This document shows positions 9,855 to 19,104 of a stretch of 64,000 nt of DNA, piece after piece. The DNA is from an uncultured Verrucomicrobia subdivision 3 bacterium (GTDB taxonomy: Bacteria; Verrucomicrobiota; Verrucomicrobiia; Limisphaerales; UBA11358). The stretch is from assembly GCA_903872345.1 (NCBI GenBank), contig CAIQKM010000040.1, positions 1 through 64,000 of the forward strand, read 5' to 3'. The stretch's first letter is position 1. Each line of letters starts with the position of its first letter. The notes beneath the pieces were generated by a model. That model saw only the letters and a program-made list of their open reading frames with translations. It was not told where the DNA came from and did no database searches. A program made the translations under genes and the position numbers.

Positions 9855-11012
9855 TTAAACGCATGTCCACTGTTCCGGCCAGGAATATGAACCGGGCTTG
9901 ATCGTCAGCCAGCGGGAACTTCCCTCCGCCAGGGCCAGTGTGGCCACCCCGCGCGCCCATTCCCGGCGCACTTCCAGCCGCGCCCATTTCATCCGCCGCA
10001 CCAGTTCCGCCGACGTCGCGCCGCCCTCGGCAAACAAATTTCTCACCTCCACCTGCCGCAACACGAGCTGGGCGATGTCCACGAGGTTCTCGGACAGCCG
10101 CCGCGACACGTGTACATCGTGCACATGCGGCAACCCCACGCACAGCACCACCCGCCGCGCCGCGCCAAACGCCTCCACCACCCGCTGCGAAATGACTTCG
10201 CGCGCGCCCTCGGAAAAATCCGCCCCCCACATCAGTTCCTGCGGCAGGCTGAACACCGGCGTCCGCGCCTTTTTGGCCGATTTCACCAGCAACTGCGCCG
10301 ACGGACTCGCCGTGCCGCAAATGAAGAGCTGCTTCCCTTCGTCGAAATTCAAATCATCCGGCACCGCCGGCGCGACCTCCGCAAATTCCGACGCCAGCAG
10401 CGCGCTGAAATATTCCGAGCCCCCCACCGGCAGCAGATTGGTGGCGCGGACGGCCGCCCAATCCCGCACCATTTCCGAAGTGTCCGTCTGCCCGATCAGC
10501 AGCGTATTGTCCGGCACCACCAGATCCCCCTCCGCCAGCCGCATCAGAAAATGTTGCGGCGCCCCCAGCAGGCGCAATACCTGCGACGACCGGCGCGGAT
10601 ACTCCGGGTCATGCGCAAACTCGGTCCGGTGGATCGGCTTGCCCTTCACAAAATATTCGCCATCCCGGATGACGCGGCCCAGCGACGGATTCGCCGGCAC
10701 CAGCAATGCCCGGTTGAAATTCAACTGCCGCAGCACCGCCTCCACCTCCGACGTCACATTGCCGCGCAACACCGAATCCACCTTCTTGTAAATCCATTTG
10801 GCGCCGGCGCCCCACAACATTTTCGCCGCCGCCGCCGCGCGTTTCCCGGCTTCCACCGGATTGGCCGAACGCGAATCCGTATCCACGCAGACCAGATCCG
10901 CCTCGCCGCCCGGCATGCCGCTGCGAACGATTTCCGCCCGCAGCCCATGGCGCAATCCCAGCGCGCCCAGTTCGGCCGCGCCCGTCAAATCATCCGCAAT
11001 CACTCCAATCAT
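9855..11012 (-). CDS. DUF1537 four-carbon acid sugar kinase
   Basis: This 385-residue kinase starts at ATG 11012, overlapping the pdxA2 stop as ATGA, with AAGGAG a few bases upstream. The N-terminal GVIADDLTGAAELG is the acid-sugar binding motif of the family. The C-terminal nucleotide-binding part has FAEGGATSAELVRRM and TIKPGSYSWPEQW. Characterised DUF1537 enzymes phosphorylate C4 sugar acids (threonate, erythronate). When paired with PdxA2, the 4-phosphate is oxidised and decarboxylated to dihydroxyacetone phosphate. The pairing here supports D-threonate, D-erythronate or a related tetronate as substrate. The exact stereochemistry cannot be read from sequence. Confidence 0.88.
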   Translation of the reverse strand: MIGVIADDLTGAAELGALGLRHGLRAEIVRSGMPGGEADLVCVDTDSRSANPVEAGKRAAAAAKMLWGAGAKWIYKKVDSVLRGNVTSEVEAVLRQLNFNRALLVPANPSLGRVIRDGEYFVKGKPIHRTEFAHDPEYPRRSSQVLRLLGAPQHFLMRLAEGDLVVPDNTLLIGQTDTSEMVRDWAAVRATNLLPVGGSEYFSALLASEFAEVAPAVPDDLNFDEGKQLFICGTASPSAQLLVKSAKKARTPVFSLPQELMWGADFSEGAREVISQRVVEAFGAARRVVLCVGLPHVHDVHVSRRLSENLVDIAQLVLRQVEVRNLFAEGGATSAELVRRMKWARLEVRREWARGVATLALAEGSSRWLTIKPGSYSWPEQWTCV

Positions 11013-12022
11013 AGGGCTCCTTTCTGTCGGCCCCGGGCCAGATCCGCAGCCACTTTGATGGCCGAATAAAGACTCGTCGGATCCGCCTTCATCTGCCACG
11101 CAATGTCAAACGCCGTGCCGTGATCCACCGAGGTTCGGATGATCGGCAGGCCCAAAGTGATGTTCACCCCGGTATCAAACGCCAGCATCTTGAACGGGAT
11201 ATGCCCCTGGTCATGGTACAGCGTCACAATCGCGTCATATTTCTTCCGCTGCCCGGTGGTAAATACCGCATCCGGCACCAGCGGCCCGACCGCATCCACC
11301 CCGTTTTTGCGCGCGGCGGCCACAGCGGGCTCCACCAGCCGTTCTTCCTCCCGCCGGCCAAACAGACCATGTTCGCCCGCGTGGGGATTCAAGCCGCAGA
11401 CACCAATGCGCGGTTCGCGCTGCAACATCAGCCGCATCGTCTGCGCCGTCAGTTCAATCACGTTCAACACCCGTTCCACCGACAGTTTCTTCGGCACTTC
11501 ATAATAGCCGATGTGCGTCGTGACCATGCTCACCGTGAGCTTGTCCGAATACAGCATCATGCAACTGCGCGGGGCCTTGGTCAGCGCCGTGAAAATTTCC
11601 GTGTGTCCGGGGTATTTGACGCCGGAGAGATTGAGCGATTCCTTGTGAATCGGGGCTGTCACCACGCCGTCCACTTTTCCGGCCAGCGCCGCCTGAATGG
11701 CCGTTTCAATGAAAATATATCCCGCGCGACCGCAGGCGGCCGAAATTTTTCCGGGCTTTATTTTAGCCGCCGCGATGGCCGCACAATCCACTACCAGCGG
11801 ACCGGTGGCCCGTGGCAACTGCGCCCATTCCTGGAGAGAGACCGTCGGATACTTTGCCTTCACTCCGGTCTGGAGTCGCGCCAGCACGCCGGCATCGCCG
11901 AACAGCACGGGTACGCAGCGTTTCAGCACCGCCGGCTCCGTCAGGGCGCGCACGCAGATTTCCGGGCCGATCCCCGCCGGATCGCCCATCGTCAACGCCA
12001 GAACTGGCCGGGTGGTTTTCAT
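11009..12022 (-). CDS. pdxA2: 4-phospho-tetronate dehydrogenase, PdxA2 type
   Basis: The 337-residue protein belongs to the PdxA metal-dependent dehydrogenase family. GDPAGIGPEI at the N-terminus, PGHTEIF, the CGLNPHAGEHGLFG motif, LYHDQGHIPFK and RTSVDHGTAFDIA are all intact, so it should be active. True PdxA makes pyridoxal precursors, while the PdxA2 branch oxidises 4-phospho-D-threonate or -erythronate and decarboxylates it to dihydroxyacetone phosphate. The direct overlaps with a DUF1537 kinase downstream and a DapA-family gene upstream (ATGA-type, 4 bp) argue for PdxA2. It is the second-last enzyme of a minus-strand operon. Confidence 0.9.
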   Translation of the reverse strand: MKTTRPVLALTMGDPAGIGPEICVRALTEPAVLKRCVPVLFGDAGVLARLQTGVKAKYPTVSLQEWAQLPRATGPLVVDCAAIAAAKIKPGKISAACGRAGYIFIETAIQAALAGKVDGVVTAPIHKESLNLSGVKYPGHTEIFTALTKAPRSCMMLYSDKLTVSMVTTHIGYYEVPKKLSVERVLNVIELTAQTMRLMLQREPRIGVCGLNPHAGEHGLFGRREEERLVEPAVAAARKNGVDAVGPLVPDAVFTTGQRKKYDAIVTLYHDQGHIPFKMLAFDTGVNITLGLPIIRTSVDHGTAFDIAWQMKADPTSLYSAIKVAADLARGRQKGAL

Positions 12023-12933
12023 TTTCCGTTAAGCAAATGCAGCTCTGTCATCTGGCGGCGGATTTTTTCCACTTCCGCCGACGACACCCGGCGCAGCGGT
12101 GGCAGCACCTCGGGCTCGCACAGGCCCCGACAAAACATCGCCGCCTTCAGCACCGCCAGCGACTCGTTCAGCGTCCGCCCCTTCTGGTAGAGCGACGCCA
12201 CCGTGTTCATGCGCAACACATGACCCGCCATGCCGGCGGCATCCGTCTGCCGCGCCGCCACGCATAACTGATGGCACACGTCCGGAATGAGATTGCCCAC
12301 GCTGGGCACAATGCCGTCCGCGCCCAGCTTCAGGCCTTTTTCCATCAGCGCGCCCACGCCGACGAACACCGAGAAATCCTTCTTCCCGCCAAACCGGCTC
12401 AGCAGTTCCTCCAGGCGTTTCGGATTGTTTTCCGAATCCTTGATGCCCGCCAGTCGCGGATGCCCCAGCAACTGTTCCACCGCGTCCAGCGGAATGGACA
12501 TGCCCGTCGTCATGGGCATGTTGTACAGCAGCAGCGGTCCTTCCAGCCGGTCCAGCAGGGTCTTGAACCACACCTGCAATTGCTCCGGTTTGACCTTTTC
12601 GGAAATCGGGGGATGGGCCACCACGGCATCCGCGCCCACGCCAAAAAACTGGTTCGCCTCCGCCAGATCGGATTCCCGGACATCGCCCAACCCGGCGAAC
12701 ACCAGCGCCCGCCGGTTAACCCGGCGCACCGTCTGCGCCACCAGTTGCCGGCGCAGTTCGCGCGGCACGTGCGCGCCTTCGCCCGTGGTGCCAAGCACAA
12801 ACACGCCCTCCACGCCGCCGGCGATCATCAGATCCACCACCCGGTCCAGCGCCGCTTCATCGAGCCCGCCGCCAGCCGTAAAGGGGGTGACCAGCGGCAC
12901 CACCGCACCATGATATTTGGAACCGTTCTTCAT
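12019..12933 (-). CDS. DapA-family (class I aldolase) lyase
   Basis: This 304-residue TIM-barrel protein belongs to the dihydrodipicolinate synthase / N-acetylneuraminate lyase superfamily. Family marks are FVLGTTGEG near residue 45, LLYNMPMTTG with the catalytic tyrosine, and AGIKDSENN with the Schiff-base lysine. It is unlikely to be biosynthetic DapA, because it sits in a sugar-acid operon and overlaps pdxA2. A retro-aldol or dehydratase role on a 2-keto-3-deoxy sugar acid, or on a sialic-acid-like substrate, is more likely. The BNR gene in the same operon makes the second option worth keeping. The substrate is unresolved. Confidence 0.85.
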   Translation of the reverse strand: MKNGSKYHGAVVPLVTPFTAGGGLDEAALDRVVDLMIAGGVEGVFVLGTTGEGAHVPRELRRQLVAQTVRRVNRRALVFAGLGDVRESDLAEANQFFGVGADAVVAHPPISEKVKPEQLQVWFKTLLDRLEGPLLLYNMPMTTGMSIPLDAVEQLLGHPRLAGIKDSENNPKRLEELLSRFGGKKDFSVFVGVGALMEKGLKLGADGIVPSVGNLIPDVCHQLCVAARQTDAAGMAGHVLRMNTVASLYQKGRTLNESLAVLKAAMFCRGLCEPEVLPPLRRVSSAEVEKIRRQMTELHLLNGK

Positions 12934-14079
12934 CTAAAATGTTGCCTCGTAAATGGCCAGCGCATCCGCTTCCGTGAGCGGTCGCAGGTTGTTTTTTAAC
13001 AGGCGCGTCACCGACATCGCCGATTTCGCCAGCCAGGGAAGCGCGTCGCGGGGAATGGCCAGTTCCGCCAGGGTCTGCGGCACGCCGCAGTCGCGCGACA
13101 ACTGCGACAAAAATTGCACCCCATGCTCCGCCGTTGTCAGGCTGGAACCGTTCCGGGCTACGCCCAACGCGCCCGCCACTTCCGCGTACCGCTCCGTCGC
13201 CGCCGGAAAATTAAACCGCAATACATGCGGCAGCAGCACCGCATTGGAAACGCCGTGCGCAATGTGGAACCGGCCGCCCAGCGGATACGCGAGGGCATGC
13301 ACCGCCGCCGTGTTCACCGGCCCCAAACACAGACCGCCGTACAGACTCCCCAGCGCCAGCGCGCCCCGGGCTTCGAGGTCGCCGCCATCACGCACCGCGC
13401 GCAGCAGATTCGCGGCGATCAGTTTGATGCCTTGCAACGCATAGACATCCACGATCGGATGCGCAAATTTGTTGGCATACGCCTCGATGCAATGCGTGAG
13501 CGCATCCAATCCCGTCGCCGCCGTCACCGCCGGCGGCACGGTCAGCGTCAGCAGCGGATCCACATACGCCGCATCCGCCACCAAATACGGACTCACCACG
13601 CCTTTTTTAAGATCGTCCGTCTCATCCAGCAAAATGGCGTTGGGCGACACTTCCGCACCCGTTCCCGCCGTGGTCGGCAGGCACACCAACGGCAGCTCCC
13701 GGCCCGACAGCAGGTTAATCCCAAAGACCTCGGAAACTGTCTGACGACTGCGCGTCAAGGCGGCAACCAATTTGGCCGCGTCAATCGCGCTGCCGCCGCC
13801 AATGCCCAGCACGCCGTCAATCTTTTGATCGCGCGCCAACTGTAAAATGGCCTCAAATTTTTCGCGGGTCGGCTCGGCATCCACCAGCACCGGCGGCAGC
13901 GTTTCCACTCCGGCCGATTGCAAGGCCGCCAGCACACCGTCCAGCAATGGCAGCACCGGCGTGCCCGTGACGAGCATGACGCGTCTCACCCCGCGCTGCG
14001 CCAGAAATTCCGCGCAGGACGGCGCACATCCGTTGCCAAAAACAATCCGCGCCGGTTGCTGGAGGGTAACACTGTTCAC
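12934..14079 (-). CDS. Iron-containing alcohol dehydrogenase
   Basis: The 381-residue protein starts at GTG 14079, which overlaps the symporter stop as GTGA. It ends one base before the DapA-family start. The Rossmann-like half has GVLGIGGGSAIDAAKL and PTTAGTGAEVSPN. The helical half has GLDALTHCIEAYANKFAHPI and IAHGVSNAVLLPH, which supply the Asp and His metal ligands. These enzymes reduce or oxidise small aldehydes and polyols with NAD(P). In this operon it probably interconverts an aldehyde or ketone released by the lyase, for example glycolaldehyde, lactaldehyde or glyceraldehyde derivatives. That assignment is by context only. Confidence 0.9.
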   Translation of the reverse strand: MNSVTLQQPARIVFGNGCAPSCAEFLAQRGVRRVMLVTGTPVLPLLDGVLAALQSAGVETLPPVLVDAEPTREKFEAILQLARDQKIDGVLGIGGGSAIDAAKLVAALTRSRQTVSEVFGINLLSGRELPLVCLPTTAGTGAEVSPNAILLDETDDLKKGVVSPYLVADAAYVDPLLTLTVPPAVTAATGLDALTHCIEAYANKFAHPIVDVYALQGIKLIAANLLRAVRDGGDLEARGALALGSLYGGLCLGPVNTAAVHALAYPLGGRFHIAHGVSNAVLLPHVLRFNFPAATERYAEVAGALGVARNGSSLTTAEHGVQFLSQLSRDCGVPQTLAELAIPRDALPWLAKSAMSVTRLLKNNLRPLTEADALAIYEATF

Positions 14080-15674
14080 AGGTTGGCCTCCATGGCGGTC
14101 ATTGCCGCCAAATGATCCATGCCCGGCGTCTTGCGCGTTTCCCGCCAGCCCCAGTAGGTCCATTCCGATTTCAAATTCGTCTCCGGCGGAAACAGCCAGC
14201 TCGCCAGGTATCCCAGCACCAGCACGATCACGTGGGCAATCACGCCGATCATCACGTCCGGCCAGGTAAAGTTGAAACCAATATCCAGCATCTTATATTT
14301 GCCGCCGGTTAGCGTGGCCCACACGGTGAAAATCAGGGCGGCGGTGATGCCAATCCACAAGCCCTGGCGATTCGCCCGACGGCTGAAAAACGCCAGCAGA
14401 AACATCCCGGCCAGCCCGGCGGAAACAATCGAGGTCGCCGCATAATACAACACCAGCGCGCTGTCCCCCTTGTGGGCGATAAAAGCGCCGATGCCCACGG
14501 CCAGCGCCCCGCAAACCGCCACAATCAGCTTGCCGGCAAACAGGCGCTGACGGTCGGTCGCCGCCGGCCGCAGCTTGCGGTAATAATCTTCCACGCCCAC
14601 GGCCGCCAGACAGTTCAGGTCCGAGGACATCGTGGACATCGCCGCCGAAAACAGTGCCGCCATGAAAATCCCGGCCAGCCCGGCGGGAATCTTCGTCGTC
14701 AGAAAAAAGGGAAAAACCTGATCGTTCAAAACCTTGCCACTCGCGTCATACAAATGGGCCGGCAGCGCCTCGCCCGATAACTGGTAATACGCCCACAGCA
14801 ACGTGCCGATCAGCATGAACGCCGTCCACGCCGGCACGCAGAGCAACGCCCCCATCGCCACGCCCTTCAGCGCTTGGCGGTCGCTTTTCGCCACCAGATA
14901 ACGCTGCACCAGCGTCTGATCCGCCGCGTACTTTTGCAAATACCAGAAGGAACCGTACAGCAGCATCACCCAGAAGCCGCCGTCCTTTGAAAAGTCGAAA
15001 TCAAAACTGCCGAGGCTCATTTTATGATGCTCCGCCGCCAGGTGAAACGCCGCGCCCGGACCGCCAGGCATGATGGAAAACAGCACGCCAATGACCACGG
15101 CCACGCCGATCAGTTTGACGATTCCCTGCAACACTTCCGTCCAGATCACCGCTTCCAGCCCGCCCAGCAGGGTGTAGAGCACGGTCAACACACCCACGCC
15201 CACGATCACCTGGTATTTGTCCCAGCCGGTCATCCCGCAAATCGCCGACGTGATGGTAAACAGCACAAAACCCATCTTGGAAAAATGGCCGGCGGTGAAC
15301 GCCAGGGCGCTGTACGCCCGCGCGCCGTAGCCAAACCGCTTTTCAAAATATTCGTACACGCTCATGCCCACGGCATGGCGGAAGAAGGCAATCAGGGTCG
15401 TGCCCGCCAGCACCAGCACGCCCACCGCCATGAAGCCCGGCACCAGCAGGTTCCAGTTGCCTTTGAACGCCGCCCCGGGATATGCCACAAACGTGATGCT
15501 GCTGATGATGGTGGCAAAAATGGACATGCCCATTGCCCAAGAAGGAATCGAACGCCGCGCCACAAAATAGGCCTCGGTTGTGGTCTGCCGCCGGGCAAAA
15601 TGCAGGCCAATGCCCGCCACCGCGACAAAATAGGCCGCAATCACCACCAGATCCAATGTGCGCAGGGAGTTCAT
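14076..15674 (-). CDS. Sodium:solute symporter (SSS family)
   Basis: The 532-residue integral membrane protein has about 13-14 hydrophobic helices and opens with MNSLRTLDLVVIAAYFVAV. The segment ARRSIPSWAMGMSIFATIIS and later GLAGIFMAALFSAAMSTMSSDLN are hallmarks of SSS transporters, the second forming part of the sodium site. It is the likely importer for the substrate of the operon. It starts one base after the BNR gene stop and overlaps the dehydrogenase start, so the three genes are translationally coupled. Sialic acids, glucose-like sugars and sugar acids are all known SSS substrates. Confidence 0.93.
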   Translation of the reverse strand: MNSLRTLDLVVIAAYFVAVAGIGLHFARRQTTTEAYFVARRSIPSWAMGMSIFATIISSITFVAYPGAAFKGNWNLLVPGFMAVGVLVLAGTTLIAFFRHAVGMSVYEYFEKRFGYGARAYSALAFTAGHFSKMGFVLFTITSAICGMTGWDKYQVIVGVGVLTVLYTLLGGLEAVIWTEVLQGIVKLIGVAVVIGVLFSIMPGGPGAAFHLAAEHHKMSLGSFDFDFSKDGGFWVMLLYGSFWYLQKYAADQTLVQRYLVAKSDRQALKGVAMGALLCVPAWTAFMLIGTLLWAYYQLSGEALPAHLYDASGKVLNDQVFPFFLTTKIPAGLAGIFMAALFSAAMSTMSSDLNCLAAVGVEDYYRKLRPAATDRQRLFAGKLIVAVCGALAVGIGAFIAHKGDSALVLYYAATSIVSAGLAGMFLLAFFSRRANRQGLWIGITAALIFTVWATLTGGKYKMLDIGFNFTWPDVMIGVIAHVIVLVLGYLASWLFPPETNLKSEWTYWGWRETRKTPGMDHLAAMTAMEANL

Positions 15675-15675
15675 C

Positions 15676-17475
15676 TTATTGGCTTAAACTCCTTTCACGC
15701 CCCGTAGTTTCGCCGGTGAATTCGCCCTGCTTGAAAAGATATTCGTGCGTCAGCCGGCCGGTTTCGTCCCATTGCCGCACCGGGCCGTCCGCCACCAGCC
15801 CGAAAAAGCTCCGCTTCAAATCGCGCGCCTGCGGGTGCGTGTTCCAATTGGACTCCAGCTTCCGCCGGCCATCCGGCCAGAATTGAACCCACACGCTCCG
15901 GCCATCCGCCAAATCATGCACCCAGGTCCAGCGCTTCGAGCCGTCCGGCTGCCAAAAAGTTTCTTCGCCCGACTTGCGACCATTGATATAAACCGCCTCA
16001 TGCTGCTTGGCACCGCTGTCGTAATAATCCGTTTCCCGGCCTTGCAGCAGATAACGGCCGCCGGGACAGATTCGCGCGCTCCATTCGGAACGGAGGGTTC
16101 CGTTGGCATAGGATTCCGAAAAACTTTTCACCACGCCGCCGGCGGTCTCGGGCGCAATATCGCCCGCGTCCGAAAGAATCCACGCTTCGTTCAGCTCATA
16201 ATGCAAACACGGCTGGGTCTCCGTGGTCAGCACGTGAATGACGCCATTCGGCGCCTGCCGTGCGGTTACGTAACCGACCGTGCCATAATGGCGGTGCTCG
16301 TGATTCGGCAACTGCACCGGCAGCGGCTTGACGCGCCAGGAAACACCCTGATTGGTCGAAATGGCCACAAAGCAATCGTTGCCATATTTCCAACCCGTCG
16401 GCGGCGCAATTTCCTTCTTGTGCATGTAGGCGTCGCTGACAAAAAAGAGGTCCCCATTCGCCAACCGGATCAGCGATGGCCGCTGCGCGCTGCCCAGCGG
16501 CGGAAAGGCTCCGGCCACCGGCTTGCTCCAGGTGGCGCCCCAGTCCGTCGAAACGGATTGCGGCGTCCAGCCATCCACCGAACTGTTCTTGCCGCCAATC
16601 GCCAGAAGCGGACCTTGATCGTTCAACGGCACCACCGCGCTGTGCCGCCCGCCCGTGCGTCCGCCCATGTCGTGCCAGTGAATGCCGTTGTCCTGACTGC
16701 GCCACAGCAGGCTGGTGGACTTGTCCCCGTCCATCGCAAAGTAAATGGACTGGTCCGGACCCCGGAAAGCGCTCGTGATCGGCTGTTCCGTCACCTTGGC
16801 CATGGGCTGATCCAGTTGTGGCAGCGACAGCGTCCAGCTCGCTCCGTTATCGGTCGAAACCGCCATCTTAAACGGCACCCAGTCGGAAAGCCCGCGTCCG
16901 CCGCCAAAAAACCAAATTTTGCCGCCGTCCCGCCACAGCAGGCCGGACTGGTCGTTGTAGTTCTCCAGCTTGAAAAACAGTTCCGGCACATCCCAGTCTT
17001 CCGCCCCATAGCGCAGGCGGGCCTGGATGAACGAGGTTTCCGGATCACTCTCGCTCTTGCCCGGCGGGGTGCTGAAATAGACCGCCAGCGCATCGCCGTT
17101 CGGCAGAATTTCAAACCCCGGCGAATGATTGTGCGTAAAAACTTTCGGATCCAGTCCGGCAAACGCGGCCACCTCATTGGTCGCATTCTCCGGCGGAATC
17201 GGCAGCGCAAAACGGACGGTAAAGTAAGGCTTGGCCGGATCCGGTCCGTACACCGCAGCGGCAACCCCTTGCTTGACAGCCGACTGGCCATAGGGCAGCG
17301 CCGCCGCGCGCTCCAGCGTCAGCTCCAGCCGGTTGGATTCGCCATTGGCGGAACTCTGCGTCCCCAAAGTGAACCCGGCCGCCGCCACCGGCAATTGCTT
17401 GGTTTCTCCCGCCCCGGCCGCCAGCGCCAAAGCCAGCGCCCCGGCCGCCACCGTAATCAGGGGCAGCCGCGTCAT
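15676..17475 (-). CDS. Exported BNR/Asp-box (sialidase-fold) protein with MORN-like tail
   Basis: The 599-residue protein starts at ATG 17475 (MTRLPLITVAAG), giving a clean signal peptide ending near AAGAG. A longer frame to 17544 is less likely. Four Asp-box repeats (STDNGASW, SQDNGIHW, STDWGATW, STNQGVSW) show a six-bladed propeller of the exo-alpha-sialidase superfamily. After about residue 455 the sequence changes to repeats such as YYDSGAKQHEAVYINGRKSG and FWPDGRRKLESNW, which match the YwqK/MORN_2 type. The family mixes hydrolases and lectin-like proteins, so sialidase activity is not assured. It leads the sugar-acid operon and probably releases or binds the substrate outside the inner membrane. 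Confidence 0.8.
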   Translation of the reverse strand: MTRLPLITVAAGALALALAAGAGETKQLPVAAAGFTLGTQSSANGESNRLELTLERAAALPYGQSAVKQGVAAAVYGPDPAKPYFTVRFALPIPPENATNEVAAFAGLDPKVFTHNHSPGFEILPNGDALAVYFSTPPGKSESDPETSFIQARLRYGAEDWDVPELFFKLENYNDQSGLLWRDGGKIWFFGGGRGLSDWVPFKMAVSTDNGASWTLSLPQLDQPMAKVTEQPITSAFRGPDQSIYFAMDGDKSTSLLWRSQDNGIHWHDMGGRTGGRHSAVVPLNDQGPLLAIGGKNSSVDGWTPQSVSTDWGATWSKPVAGAFPPLGSAQRPSLIRLANGDLFFVSDAYMHKKEIAPPTGWKYGNDCFVAISTNQGVSWRVKPLPVQLPNHEHRHYGTVGYVTARQAPNGVIHVLTTETQPCLHYELNEAWILSDAGDIAPETAGGVVKSFSESYANGTLRSEWSARICPGGRYLLQGRETDYYDSGAKQHEAVYINGRKSGEETFWQPDGSKRWTWVHDLADGRSVWVQFWPDGRRKLESNWNTHPQARDLKRSFFGLVADGPVRQWDETGRLTHEYLFKQGEFTGETTGRERSLSQ

Positions 17476-17668
17476 ATCAGCCTTTGCATGGTTAAAGCGC
17501 ATGAGCGGTTGGTTGGGACATCTATTCTTAACCCATTTGGGCATTTCCGGTCATATTTATATCGCCAAACTATTTGATAATAATGCCAAACAGGCGTTTC
17601 TTCAAAAGAAACCGCTTGGCTTCCGGGGCGCGGGCGGGAATTCTCTAGGAACAACCAATTCCCTGAAC
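17476..17668. promoter_or_regulatory. Divergent control region with a palindrome
   Basis: This 193-bp spacer separates the minus-strand BNR operon from the plus-strand isomerase operon and must carry both promoters. It contains the palindrome GTTTCTTCAAAAGAAAC at 17596-17612 (7-bp arms), a plausible operator for a LacI- or GntR-type repressor. I see no clear -35/-10 pair. Confidence 0.4.
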
Positions 17669-19102
17669 ATGAACTCGATCAAAAGCAAACCGCCCGTGCT
17701 CGGCGTCATCTACGGCAACCGCGACTTTTTCCCCGACCAGCTCGTCACCGAGGCCCGCCGGGACATCGCCGCTCTCTTCGCCAAACTTGGCATCAAAGCC
17801 ATTCAACTCGCCGAAACCGACTCCAAGCTCGGCGGGGTCGAGACCCACGCCGACGCCCGCAAATGCGCCGAGCTCTTCCGCCGGCACGCCGGTGAAATCG
17901 ACGGCGTCCTCGTCTGCCTGCCAAATTTCGGCGATGAGAAAGGCGTGGCCGACACACTCAAACTGTCCAAGCTGAATGTCCCCGTGCTCATCCAGGGCTA
18001 CCCCGACGATCTGGCTCAGCTCTCCCCCGCCCGCCGGCGCGACGCCTATTGCGGCAAGATTTCCGTGTGCAACAATCTGGTGCAGGCCGGCATCAAGTTT
18101 TCCCTCACCGGCAAGCACGTGTCGCACCCGACGTCCGCCAGCTTCGTCCACGATCTTCAGCAGTTCCTCGGCGTCTGCCGCGTGGTCAACGGCGTACGCG
18201 GCGTGCGCCTCGGTGCCGTCGGCGCGCGGCCCGGCGCGTTTAACACCGTGCGTTACTCGGAAAAACTGCTGGAGCGCCACGGCATCAGCGTCACCACCGT
18301 GGATCTCTCCGAATTTTTGGGCAAGGCCGACAAACTCGATGCCGAGGCCGCCGCCGTTAAAGCCAAGCTGGCGGAAATTACCGGCTACGCGCCCGCGCCC
18401 GGCGTGCCGCCCGCCAAGCTCGTCCAGATGGCCAAGCTCGGGGTGATCCTTACCGACTGGATGGATGCCAACGCCATTGACGCCACCGCCATCCAATGCT
18501 GGACCTCCGTGCAGCAGAATTTCGGCTGCAACGTCTGCACGCTCATGAGCATGATGAGCGACAAGTTCCTGCCCAGCGCCTGCGAAGTGGATGTGACCGG
18601 CGTGCTCACCATGTACGCCATGCAACTGGCCGGCAGCACGCCCGCCGCGCTCGTGGACTGGAATAACAATTACGCGGACGACGACGACAAGTGCGTGCTC
18701 TTCCACTGCGGCAACTGGGCCAAGAGTTTCCTGCCCGACATCAAGATTTCCAACGCCCCCATCCTCGGCAGCATTCTGGGCGTGGAAAACACCTATGGTG
18801 CGCTCGATGGCCGCACCCCGGGCGGACCGCTCACCTTCGGCCGGCTCACCACCGCCGATGCCGAGGGCAAAATTCGCGCGTACGTGGGCGAAGGCGAACT
18901 GACCAATGATCCGCTCAACACCTTCGGCAACCGCGCCGTCGCCAAAATTCCGCGCCTCCAAAACCTCATGCATCACGTCTGCCGCGAAGGCTTTGAACAT
19001 CACGTGGTCATGACCCAGTCCAAATCCGCCGGCATTTTGACCGAAGCGTTCCGCAATTATTTCGGCTGGGATGTCCACCATCACAACGCACCGCAGGATT
19101 GA
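17669..19102 (+). CDS. L-fucose/L-arabinose isomerase-fold sugar isomerase
   Basis: The 477-residue protein starts at ATG 17669 (MNSIKSKPPVLGVIYGNRDF). The C-terminal half matches the L-fucose isomerase family: LPSACEVDVTGVLTMYAM with the metal-binding acidic residues, ALVDWNNNY, VLFHCGNW and a final GFEHHVVM with a conserved histidine. Such enzymes interconvert aldoses and ketoses. Three overlapping or close genes follow: a two-part transketolase and an FGGY kinase. That order (isomerase, kinase, split transketolase) mirrors the D-apiose to D-apulose-4-phosphate route, although the characterised apiose isomerase is of the xylose-isomerase-like type. I suggest a branched or short ketose product. 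Fucose itself is less likely, since no fuculose-phosphate aldolase is present. Confidence 0.82.
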   Translation: MNSIKSKPPVLGVIYGNRDFFPDQLVTEARRDIAALFAKLGIKAIQLAETDSKLGGVETHADARKCAELFRRHAGEIDGVLVCLPNFGDEKGVADTLKLSKLNVPVLIQGYPDDLAQLSPARRRDAYCGKISVCNNLVQAGIKFSLTGKHVSHPTSASFVHDLQQFLGVCRVVNGVRGVRLGAVGARPGAFNTVRYSEKLLERHGISVTTVDLSEFLGKADKLDAEAAAVKAKLAEITGYAPAPGVPPAKLVQMAKLGVILTDWMDANAIDATAIQCWTSVQQNFGCNVCTLMSMMSDKFLPSACEVDVTGVLTMYAMQLAGSTPAALVDWNNNYADDDDKCVLFHCGNWAKSFLPDIKISNAPILGSILGVENTYGALDGRTPGGPLTFGRLTTADAEGKIRAYVGEGELTNDPLNTFGNRAVAKIPRLQNLMHHVCREGFEHHVVMTQSKSAGILTEAFRNYFGWDVHHHNAPQD

Positions 19103-19104
19103 TC

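Noticed and set aside
9855-14079. Pyridoxine and lysine biosynthesis genes (pdxA, dapA)
   Set aside because: Both lie in a coupled operon with a DUF1537 kinase, a symporter and an alcohol dehydrogenase, which fits sugar-acid catabolism much better.
15745-17577. Long plus-strand frame opposite the BNR gene
   Set aside because: The Arg/His/Gln-rich product has no motif, whereas the minus strand shows signal peptide and Asp-boxes.
17645-19084. Long minus-strand frame opposite the isomerase gene
   Set aside because: It is a shadow of GC-rich codons. Fucose-isomerase motifs are on the plus strand.
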